From an uncultured Ruminococcus sp. (GTDB lineage Bacteria > Bacillota > Clostridia > Oscillospirales > Acutalibacteraceae), in the NCBI GenBank assembly GCA_902767285.1, contig CACXHC010000218.1, positions 1-7,571 of the forward strand: 7,571 nucleotides of DNA, in the 5' to 3' direction. The translations under genes were made by a program, and so were the position numbers. A model generated the notes under the pieces. That model worked only from the letters and a program-made list of their open reading frames with translations. It was not told the origin of the DNA and did not search any database. Positions 1 through 5,785 of the stretch are shown in pieces; the first letter of the stretch is position 1; each line of letters starts with the position of its first letter.

Positions 1-1365
1 CAAAATTGTACATTGCTTGAAAGCGTGACAATTCCTGATTCGGTAACGGTACTTGGCGGTTCTGCATTTTCGGGCTGTTCGTCACTTTCGAGTGTTACCA
101 TAGGCAAATCGATTGAGAAAATAGGCCCCAGTACATTCCATATGTGCAAAGAGCTTACGAGCGTGGTTATTCCGGATTCCGTTACGACTATCTGTGAAGA
201 TGCTTTTTATGGCTGTGAAAAACTTGAAAACGTTACTATACCCGAATCTGTTACTCAAATCGGCAGCAGAGCTTTTACTAAAACTCCGTGGCTTGAAAAC
301 AATCCTGATGATTTCGTTATAGTTAACGGTATACTTCTCAAATACAAAGGAAAAGATCTTGATGTTGTCATTCCCGATACGGTAACGACAATTGGGGCAT
401 GGGCTTTTGAGGACGCTAAATCTATAACAAGTGTGAAGATTCCCGAATCTGTTAAAATTATCGGCAACGGTGCCTTCAACAGTTGCAGTGCTTTGACGGA
501 AGTGGTTATCCCTGATTCCGTAACGATACTCGAAAGCGGTGCTTTTGGAGGCTGTACTGCTCTTGAAAATATAACCATCGGAAATTCTGTTCAGGAAATC
601 CAAAACATGGCTTTCTACAACTGTAGTGCCTTGAAAAACGTTACTATTCCCGATTCTGTAACAGAAATAGAATACTGGGTATTTAGTGGCTGTTCAAGTC
701 TTGAGAGCGTAACAATCGGTGATTCCGTAACTGATATAGGTATGTATGCTTTTCCCATCGGAAAACTGACTATGTACGGTAAAGCAGGTTCATACGCCGA
801 GGAGTATGCAAATAATAATGGTATCCCGTTTGTAAAATTGGCAGAAGATACAGATAAATCAACAGATACATCTTCTGATGAAGTAACATCTGATACCTCA
901 ACGGATACATCTTCTGATGAAGTAACATCTGATACCTCAACGGATACATCTTCTGATGAAGTGACAACAGACACTCAAACAGATACATCATCTGATGAAG
1001 TGACAACAGATACCACAACGGATACTCAAACAGATACGGATACCGCAACAGATACTTCATCTGACAAAACAACAGACACCGAAACTGATACATCGACAGA
1101 CAGTCCTGACGTTCCTGATGATAAACCCAAAGGAACTTACGGCGATCCCGACACAGACGGCAACATTACCGCAAATGACGCATTAATGATTCTTCGTTCA
1201 AGTGCGGGCATGGAAGAACTTACACCCGAACAAACTGCACTCGCAGATGTTGACGGTGATGGTCAGATTACTGCAAACGATGCTCTTGCCGTACTTCGTT
1301 ATAGTGTAGGCATGGGCGATGATAATCTCATCGGCAAACCTGTAAGTGGGATGTCCTCGACTTAA
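1..1365 (+). CDS. BspA-type leucine-rich-repeat surface protein with C-terminal type I dockerin (5' partial)
   Basis: The frame is open from base 1 and begins inside an LRR unit (QNCTLLESVTIPDSV), so the start codon and any signal peptide lie upstream of the window. Counting from base 1, residues 1-280 contain about nine or ten roughly 23-residue BspA/LRR_5 repeats with the pattern LxxVxIPDSVTxIGxxAFxxCxx. They are interrupted by the longer WLENNPDDFVIVNGILL island common in this family and closed by a GSYAEEYANNNGIPF cap. Residues 281-379 are a Thr/Asp/Ser-rich linker. Residues 380-440 are a type I dockerin with two calcium-loop repeats: D382, D384, D386, N388, T390, D393 and D416, D418, D420, Q422, T424, D427, each followed by an A-L-x-x-L-R helix. 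Dockerins bind cohesins of cellulosome-like or cell-wall scaffolds, so the protein is inferred to be exported and docked at the surface, with the LRRs mediating adhesion or protein binding. A hairpin terminator follows 45 bp after the stop. Confidence 0.93.
   Translation, partial: QNCTLLESVTIPDSVTVLGGSAFSGCSSLSSVTIGKSIEKIGPSTFHMCKELTSVVIPDSVTTICEDAFYGCEKLENVTIPESVTQIGSRAFTKTPWLENNPDDFVIVNGILLKYKGKDLDVVIPDTVTTIGAWAFEDAKSITSVKIPESVKIIGNGAFNSCSALTEVVIPDSVTILESGAFGGCTALENITIGNSVQEIQNMAFYNCSALKNVTIPDSVTEIEYWVFSGCSSLESVTIGDSVTDIGMYAFPIGKLTMYGKAGSYAEEYANNNGIPFVKLAEDTDKSTDTSSDEVTSDTSTDTSSDEVTSDTSTDTSSDEVTTDTQTDTSSDEVTTDTTTDTQTDTDTATDTSSDKTTDTETDTSTDSPDVPDDKPKGTYGDPDTDGNITANDALMILRSSAGMEELTPEQTALADVDGDGQITANDALAVLRYSVGMGDDNLIGKPVSGMSST
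859..1014 (+). repeat. four in-frame 39-bp tandem repeats in the Thr/Asp linker
   Basis: Four consecutive 13-codon units start at 859, 898, 937 and 976. They encode STDTSSDEVTSDT twice and then STDTSSDEVTTDT and QTDTSSDEVTTDT. Units 1 and 2 differ at a single base (aca/acg) and units 3 and 4 carry a few substitutions, indicating recent tandem duplication. A looser T-D-T-x run continues to about 1100. The encoded peptide is acidic and hydroxyl-rich, a typical flexible, possibly glycosylated spacer between the LRR and dockerin domains. Copy number is likely to vary by slippage because each unit keeps the frame. Confidence 0.9.
1138..1320 (+). other. dockerin type I domain coding segment
   Basis: This segment encodes two near-identical calcium-loop helices, DPDTDGNITANDALMILR and DVDGDGQITANDALAVLR, separated by a short linker (SSAGMEELTPEQTALA). 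This duplicated F-hand architecture defines type I dockerins. Positions 1, 3, 5, 9 and 12 of each loop carry Asp or Thr as expected. A short 16-residue tail follows (GDDNLIGKPVSGMSST). The cohesin partner would be encoded elsewhere. Confidence 0.92.
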
Positions 1366-1409
1366 GTTGAGCCAAGCAAAGAACATAAAGAACTATAATA
1401 ACTAAATTA

Positions 1410-1460
1410 GCTCTGCAAGTGACTGGTAAGGCTACTTGCAGAGCAGTTTATTTGTTTATT
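1410..1460. terminator. rho-independent terminator, probably bidirectional
   Basis: A perfect 11-bp inverted repeat, gctctgcaagt (1410-1420) and acttgcagagc (1434-1444), encloses a 13-base loop. On the + strand it is followed by the T-rich run agtttatttgtttattt, which ends the LRR-dockerin gene. On the - strand the hairpin is followed by taatttagttatta, also U-rich in RNA, so it may also end the converging four-gene operon, although about 170 bp beyond that operon's last stop codon. Confidence 0.82.
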
Positions 1461-1463
1461 TGT

Positions 1464-1601
1464 ATTGCACAAAAGGACAGGTATGCTTACGGAGCGGTTG
1501 AACCGATTAGCGGTGAAAGCTGCTTTCTGATCATGCCGTATTGTAACACTCAATACGTGAATATATTTCTTGATCACTTATCCAAGTCTTATTTATTATA
1601 A
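1464..1601 (+). pseudogene. IS630-family transposase remnant (internal fragment)
   Basis: In one frame this stretch reads AQKDRYAYGAVEPISGESC followed by FLIMPYCNTQYVNIFLDHL and SKSY, then a stop (taa, 1599-1601). This resembles the middle of the DDE catalytic domain of IS630-type transposases, in which a YxYGAVxPxxGESFF strand is followed by LPYxNTxxMNIFLxxLSKAY. The expected next part, with the DGAGWH motif holding the second catalytic Asp, is missing, as is the whole N-terminal half. No inverted repeats or TA duplication can be assigned. The assignment rests on remembered family motifs. It is a dead fragment with no start or ribosome site, lying between two convergent transcription units. 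Confidence 0.65.
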
Positions 1602-1612
1602 AAATGAGAAAA

Positions 1613-2572
1613 TTACGTTACAATTTCGTTGGGGTTATCAACAACACAGCCGAAAACATCAGCAAACACATCACACAAATCGCCGCTGAGTATCGCAAAT
1701 ACGACATTCTTGAATCTGCCCTTATATTCCGGTTCGTTCAAAACCTGAAGAAACAACTCAGCGATATGCTTTGGCGGATTGCGGAATGCACCGCAGCCGA
1801 TTGCACCCAAAACAAGATTTGTTACGTTATTATCGGCTGCAATATTCATGATAGTTCTTATTTTGTTGAGCGATCCGGATATCATATCGGAACGCAGACG
1901 AATTTCGTTGTTTTCTATTACTGTGGGTGGTCTATTAATCGCCGCAACCGCAATAAAATTTGTTTTCCACGGTTCGTCAAGTAACGGATAACCCTGCAAT
2001 TCAAGTCCACGAAAAACGGTAACTCCTTCGCTCCACACACCGCCGAAATTTCTGTCAAGCGGGTAACTTTCTCTCGCCTTGGGAAGCCCGTATTGAGCAG
2101 CATACGCAGCAAAAGGATATAGAGCTGTATAATAATTTGAACGCAAAAAACATGATTCCTCTTGGGCTCCACTGCCTGTATACACACCACCGCCAGGATT
2201 CTTCCTGTTTGCGAGATTCAACACAGCTGTTACACCATCGTTTTTTTGCTGAAGTTCTCTTGCAGCATCGAGACAGTCCATCTTACGAACCTCAAAAACG
2301 GTATCATATACATTTGTTGGAGTACCGACATGAAGCTCCTGAGAATACAGCTTTGAAGAGTTCATCATCTCGTATGCGTCCCACGGAATATGCACTTCTT
2401 TTCCTGATTGAGAGATGTAGCAACGACTTTGAACTATCTTGATATGCTCTTGATAATATTTTGCTCTGAATAAGTGTTGTGATGTGCGGTTTCGGCTATC
2501 CCAAATAGGAAGCCATTCGATAAGCCACTTTTCGGCGTCCCATGAAGGAATGTTTTTAGATGTCGTATCCAT
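1613..2572 (-). CDS. TIGR02452 family protein, bacterial-type poly(ADP-ribose) glycohydrolase fold
   Basis: This 319-residue protein has the signature of the microbial PARG/TIGR02452 family. GGG at 127-129 within NPGGGVYTGSGAQEES is followed by the catalytic QEE at 137-139; in studied bacterial PARGs the second Glu cleaves the ribose-ribose bond of poly(ADP-ribose). A macrodomain-type ligand loop, LGAIGCGAFRNPP, lies at 255-267, and VFRG (186-189) with FIAVAAINRPP (206-216) are also family-typical. Residues 1-85 are a helical N-terminal extension usual for TIGR02452. No signal peptide or membrane segment is seen, so the protein is cytoplasmic. The ATG at 2572 is preceded by AAGGTGAG at a 6-base spacing. 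That site overlaps the stop of the upstream Nudix gene (7-bp gap), so translation is probably coupled. It is the last gene of the operon. Expected activity is hydrolysis of ADP-ribose adducts; the natural substrate is not shown. Confidence 0.9.
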   Translation of the reverse strand: MDTTSKNIPSWDAEKWLIEWLPIWDSRNRTSQHLFRAKYYQEHIKIVQSRCYISQSGKEVHIPWDAYEMMNSSKLYSQELHVGTPTNVYDTVFEVRKMDCLDAARELQQKNDGVTAVLNLANRKNPGGGVYTGSGAQEESCFLRSNYYTALYPFAAYAAQYGLPKARESYPLDRNFGGVWSEGVTVFRGLELQGYPLLDEPWKTNFIAVAAINRPPTVIENNEIRLRSDMISGSLNKIRTIMNIAADNNVTNLVLGAIGCGAFRNPPKHIAELFLQVLNEPEYKGRFKNVVFAILSGDLCDVFADVFGCVVDNPNEIVT

Positions 2573-2579
2573 GATTTTC

Positions 2580-3146
2580 TCACCTTTTATTATATAGTTT
2601 ATTATAACAATGATTCATAAGAACAGTTAAGCCATTTTTCGATACACAAAAATTTCCTTGTTGACTGCAAACCGAATCCCAAACTTCATTCAAATCAAAC
2701 CAACGAACCTCTGATACTTCCGACTCCTGAAGAGATATTTTGTTTATATCTATGGGTTCGCTGTACAAGTACACCCATGTTACTTCATTATCGAAGAAAA
2801 GTTGTGATCGAAATATCTTTTGATATGAGTTGCTGAATTTTCCGATATACTTAAACTGATCTTCCGAAGCATTTATGCCGAGTTCTTCGTGAATTTCTCT
2901 GAGAGCAGACTGCATTGGTTCATCGCCGGCGGGAATGTGTCCGGCTGATGATGTATCAAACATACCCGGAAACGACTCACTATTTTCGCTTCGTTTTTGA
3001 AGAAGAATATCGAAACCGTCTTTTTTACTTCGTATTACCCAAACATGAGCCGTTCTGTGACGTATTCCGTTTTTGTGTGCCTCTTCTCGGCTTACGATTT
3101 CTCCCGTGGGCAAACCGTCTCTATCTACAATATCCAAATACTCCAT
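2580..3146 (-). CDS. Nudix hydrolase (IPP isomerase-like / YfcD-like subfamily)
   Basis: This 188-residue protein begins MEYLDIVDRDGLPTG, then has HRTAHVWVI and ILLQKRSENSESFPGMFDTS, the typical entry to IDI-like Nudix proteins. The Nudix box spans 69-91: G69, then D75-E76 where the first box Glu is expected, and R83-E84-I-H-E87-E88-L-G90-I91 carrying the Mg2+-binding glutamates. Asp at position 75 instead of Glu is a mild departure, with Glu76 adjacent. Proteins of this type usually hydrolyse nucleoside diphosphate-X compounds; the substrate is unknown. The ATG at 3146 has AGGGAG eight bases upstream. The stop at 2580 is only 7 bp before the PARG-like gene, and the 17-bp gap to the upstream dehydratase gene places it as the third gene of the operon. 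ADP-ribose or a nucleotide-sugar are guesses drawn from the neighbours only. Confidence 0.9.
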   Translation of the reverse strand: MEYLDIVDRDGLPTGEIVSREEAHKNGIRHRTAHVWVIRSKKDGFDILLQKRSENSESFPGMFDTSSAGHIPAGDEPMQSALREIHEELGINASEDQFKYIGKFSNSYQKIFRSQLFFDNEVTWVYLYSEPIDINKISLQESEVSEVRWFDLNEVWDSVCSQQGNFCVSKNGLTVLMNHCYNKLYNKR

Positions 3147-3163
3147 AATATAAACTCCCTGAA

Positions 3164-4309
3164 TCAGCTGAACGTTTTGTTGATGATTTCGGCTACTGCC
3201 TTGGCATTGTCATACGGGATAGTCTGATGAATACCGATAAAAAAAGTATGTTCCGCCATATCATGTGCGTTTGTAAAAATTTCATCGGAAATGAATCGGT
3301 ATGCTTTTTGTTCGTTCGTTACTCCGCCCATAAGAGTTCTTATCTCCACTCCTTGAGCCGATAATTTTTTATATGCGTCATTTACTGTCATGCCGTTTTT
3401 TAAATAAACCGGAAAAACAAAAACAGAACCGCCGATATTCGGATGTTCAAAAACTTTCAGATTTTTATTATCCGAAAGCGTATCATATAGGCACTGATAA
3501 TTTGCTTTTCTTTGTTCTTCGTATTTGTCAAAATTTTGGAACTGCCATCTGCCGAAGCAGGCATTCAGCTCGGATATTTCGATATTTACTCCCACACGCT
3601 CGTATGTAAACTGATGTGCCGGCCCGTCCGGATTTTTACATAAACTCGGGTCAATGTGACATTTGCAGGCTCTTCCCCAATGGCATATACTGTCAACAAG
3701 CATAGCATCATCTTGATTTAGCGTTATTATTGCACCGCCGCCATACGATGACAAATGATGCGGGTGATAAAATGACCACGTTGTAATATCTCCGTATGTA
3801 AATAACTCGTTGTTGTCGTCATCAAGAAGGTGCATTGTTTCGCAGGCATCTTGAATTACAAATGCTCCATGCTCTCGGGCGATTTCCGTTATTTGCTTTA
3901 TGCGTGCCGGGAATCCCAAAAAATGAGTTGGAACAACGAGCGATACGCCGTTCATCTTCTCTCGGAGTTTTTCGGGGTCGATATTCAAACCGCCTTTTTC
4001 AACATCTGCCATCTCTATTTCAAATCCCGCAAGTATGAGCGAACTCATTGTTGTGGGAAACGTAAATGCGGATACTATCGCTTTTAACGGCTTGCCCTGA
4101 CTTTTTATTTTTTCCGCCATTACCATAGCCGCTGCAAGGTTTGCCGATGAACCGCTATTAACAAGCGATATAAACGGAATGTTGAATGATGCCCTAAGCT
4201 CATTTGAAAATAAATTTATATTGCGTCTTGCTTCTTTGATATTTTCTTCCAAAAAATCTCCGAATCCGTTTATAGTAATATTTCCTGTACAAGTATATTT
4301 GTATTCCAT
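3164..4309 (-). CDS. E1/RfbH-type PMP- and [2Fe-2S]-dependent dehydratase (DegT/DnrJ/EryC1/StrS fold)
   Basis: This 381-residue fold-type I PLP enzyme has cofactor-phosphate loop NSGSSAN (51-57), FPTT (84-87) and pyridine-binding D154 in QDACET. The Schiff-base Lys expected in SFxxxK is replaced by His184 (SFYHPHHLS, 179-187), as in E1/RfbH and ColD, which use free PMP for C-3 dehydration. Cys156, Cys215, Cys217 and Cys224 (spacing X58, X1, X6) match the [2Fe-2S] ligands of E1 (X57, X1, X7), and the flanking WGRACKC, FTYERVGVNIEISELNACFG and EEQRKANY also resemble E1. It is therefore predicted to be a radical-type C-O bond-cleaving dehydratase, not a plain aminotransferase. It is about 55 residues shorter than E1 at the N terminus, and the GEGG motif after the His is YGGG (189-192). 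The ATG at 4309 has AAAGGAG eight bases upstream, inside the end of the radical SAM gene (4-bp gap). No E3-type reductase is visible; some relatives such as SpnQ accept general cellular reductants. Substrate unknown. Confidence 0.88.
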   Translation of the reverse strand: MEYKYTCTGNITINGFGDFLEENIKEARRNINLFSNELRASFNIPFISLVNSGSSANLAAAMVMAEKIKSQGKPLKAIVSAFTFPTTMSSLILAGFEIEMADVEKGGLNIDPEKLREKMNGVSLVVPTHFLGFPARIKQITEIAREHGAFVIQDACETMHLLDDDNNELFTYGDITTWSFYHPHHLSSYGGGAIITLNQDDAMLVDSICHWGRACKCHIDPSLCKNPDGPAHQFTYERVGVNIEISELNACFGRWQFQNFDKYEEQRKANYQCLYDTLSDNKNLKVFEHPNIGGSVFVFPVYLKNGMTVNDAYKKLSAQGVEIRTLMGGVTNEQKAYRFISDEIFTNAHDMAEHTFFIGIHQTIPYDNAKAVAEIINKTFS

Positions 4310-4313
4310 TATT

Positions 4314-5609
4314 TCAACTCCTTTTTTTATCTGCTAAATATTGTTCTTTATGATATGCTGACCAAAATAAGGCGGCTATTGCTCCGTATTGCTTGAATCC
4401 CGAATGTGTAAGCTGACAAAAATCGTCTTTTATTTCGGCATACCCATTATTGATGATAAAATCAAATTCTTTTTTATAGAAGTTCATAGCATTACAGCAC
4501 AAAATATCGTTCAGCACGTCTATTCTGAATCTTCCGCTGTATAGCGATATACACACATATTTTGCGGATAACTCATCTTTAGGCAAAATATAAATATCCT
4601 CTTCAAAAATATCATCAAATTGAGGCAAATATTTGCTTTGACTGTTTTTAAGAATATTGTACGAAATTCCTTCTCTTGACATCGACTGTGCGGATATTCC
4701 GAAACCTTTGTACGGTACTCCATAAATCATTCTTGAATAGAGATAAGATGATACGCCTTCGTCATCGCTGAGCGAAAATGTGTTTTGTCCAAAACGTCCT
4801 TTGTAACCGAGTTCTTTTAATCCGCTGTACAGAAATTCGTACTGTTCGTACATAGTTTCCCGATTGATTTTGTTATGTTCCAAATTACTTCTGTTATATC
4901 GCATTTCATACAGAGTGACTTGTTCAGGCATGAGAATTTTTATAGCATAAATAGTATTTTTTAGAACGGTGTCCGTTTGTCCTGTGAAACCGTACATCAA
5001 ATCAATATTGAGTTTTTTTATTCCGCAGTCTTTTATAATACGAACGTATTTTGATATGGAGTCAAGACGATGGTCGGTTCTGTTCATCTGCTCAAGAAGG
5101 GTTTTATCATATATTTGTATGCCCGTACTCATTCTGGGAATATCATGTGCGGCGATACACTTTATTTTTTGTTCGTCTATTGCGGAAAAACTGAACTCGA
5201 TACTCGGCTCAAATCGTTCTGCTGTACGATATTTTTTGGAGATTGATAATGTATAATCAAGAAGTCTGTTAAGCTGAGATATATCAAGGGCAGTGGGAGT
5301 TCCTCCGCCAATATCAAGTCCGTGCAGTAATTTTATGTTGTGATTTTGTAAAAAAAAATCCGATTGTGAAATTAGCTTATCAACATAATATTTTTGTTGG
5401 CTTATATCATCGCATATAAAACGAGTATACTCGCAAAAACTGCAAAGATGCTTGCAAAAAGGTATATGATAATATAGTGAAAGCTCGGAGGTGTTTTTCA
5501 TTATATCGTCATTTGTTTTGTATTTTTGAAAAAAAGACGATTTAAGCGGGTAGGATGTGTTACAGTCCAAATCGTTGGACACAATTTGAAAAAAATCCTC
5601 AAGATTCAA
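4314..5609 (-). CDS. HemN/HemW-like radical SAM protein (not a typical heme chaperone)
   Basis: Numbered from the preferred TTG start, this is a protein of about 431 residues. The radical SAM [4Fe-4S] motif is C52-KHL-C56-SF-C59 in YYHIPFCKHLCSFCEY. SAM-binding GGGTPT is at 101-106, followed by the HemN-like RMSTGIQIYDKTLLEQMNRT and LNIDLMYGFTGQT, and a C-terminal HemN-type winged-helix region. The GxGPGAHS segment of HemN/HemW is replaced by GFGISAQSM, and the HNxxYW heme-binding motif of HemW is absent. It therefore belongs to a divergent 'coproporphyrinogen oxidase family' branch of unknown reaction. TTG at 5609 is chosen because AGAGGTGAT lies upstream with 6 bases between AGGTG and TTG. 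A GTG at 5618 would extend it by three residues but lies within that ribosome site. It is the first gene of the operon and is separated from the E1-like gene by 4 bp, implying joint function. Confidence 0.87.
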   Translation of the reverse strand: MNLEDFFQIVSNDLDCNTSYPLKSSFFQKYKTNDDIMKNTSELSLYYHIPFCKHLCSFCEYTRFICDDISQQKYYVDKLISQSDFFLQNHNIKLLHGLDIGGGTPTALDISQLNRLLDYTLSISKKYRTAERFEPSIEFSFSAIDEQKIKCIAAHDIPRMSTGIQIYDKTLLEQMNRTDHRLDSISKYVRIIKDCGIKKLNIDLMYGFTGQTDTVLKNTIYAIKILMPEQVTLYEMRYNRSNLEHNKINRETMYEQYEFLYSGLKELGYKGRFGQNTFSLSDDEGVSSYLYSRMIYGVPYKGFGISAQSMSREGISYNILKNSQSKYLPQFDDIFEEDIYILPKDELSAKYVCISLYSGRFRIDVLNDILCCNAMNFYKKEFDFIINNGYAEIKDDFCQLTHSGFKQYGAIAALFWSAYHKEQYLADKKRS

Positions 5610-5613
5610 AAAT

Positions 5614-5622
5614 ATCACCTCT
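5614..5622 (-). promoter_or_regulatory. ribosome binding site deciding the TTG start of the radical SAM gene
   Basis: On the minus strand this reads AGAGGTGAT, with six bases between AGGTG and the TTG codon at 5609-5607. The same AGGTGA core precedes the PARG-like gene of this operon. The GTG at 5618-5616 is part of this site and has no Shine-Dalgarno sequence of its own, so TTG is preferred. Confidence 0.6.
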
Positions 5623-5646
5623 AATTACAGTGTTATACTATTCATA

Positions 5647-5675
5647 ATTATATCACATAAAGGAATAATTGTCAC
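5647..5675 (-). promoter_or_regulatory. sigma-A-type promoter of the four-gene minus-strand operon
   Basis: On the minus strand GTGACA (5675-5670, five of six matches to TTGACA) is followed 17 bp later by a perfect TATAAT (5652-5647). Transcription would begin near 5640, giving a leader of about 30 nt before the TTG start. An A/T-rich stretch upstream (5676-5705) could act as an UP element. Confidence 0.75.
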
Positions 5676-5723
5676 TAAAAAAATATTGCAATTTTAAAAA
5701 AATTGTGTTCTGTTATATAAATC

Positions 5724-5753
5724 TTGACACGATTGTATCTCATATAGTATAAT
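5724..5753 (+). promoter_or_regulatory. sigma-A-type promoter of the HD-GYP gene
   Basis: A perfect TTGACA (5724-5729) and perfect TATAAT (5748-5753) are 18 bp apart. Transcription would start near 5760, so the leader is only about 25 nt, too short for a riboswitch. The -35 elements of the two divergent promoters lie about 50 bp apart with A-tracts between them, so the promoters may influence each other. Confidence 0.82.
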
Positions 5754-5785
5754 CATGACAGATGAACATATAAGGAGGCGTATGT

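Noticed and set aside
82..974. Long minus-strand frames opposite the LRR gene
   Set aside because: They are shadows of the repetitive LRR and linker coding sequence, without ribosome sites or recognisable domains.
859..1100. Tandem repeats as a CRISPR-like array
   Set aside because: Units are contiguous without spacers, keep the reading frame and encode a Thr/Asp linker.
1604..2442. Plus-strand open frames over the PARG-like gene
   Set aside because: They lie antisense to a clearly recognised protein and have no family features.
3164..4309. Ordinary sugar aminotransferase of the DegT family
   Set aside because: The Schiff-base Lys is absent (His184) and E1-type Fe-S cysteines are present.
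4314..5609. True coproporphyrinogen III dehydrogenase HemN or heme chaperone HemW
   Set aside because: The HNxxYW motif is absent, the GAHS segment is altered, and no heme genes are nearby.
1613..5618. Phage-defence or toxin-antitoxin system based on the PARG-like gene
   Set aside because: No ADP-ribosyltransferase toxin (such as DarT) or nuclease partner is encoded nearby; the neighbours look metabolic.
5754..5785. Riboswitch or c-di-GMP aptamer ahead of the HD-GYP gene
   Set aside because: The leader is only about 25 nt from the predicted start of transcription.
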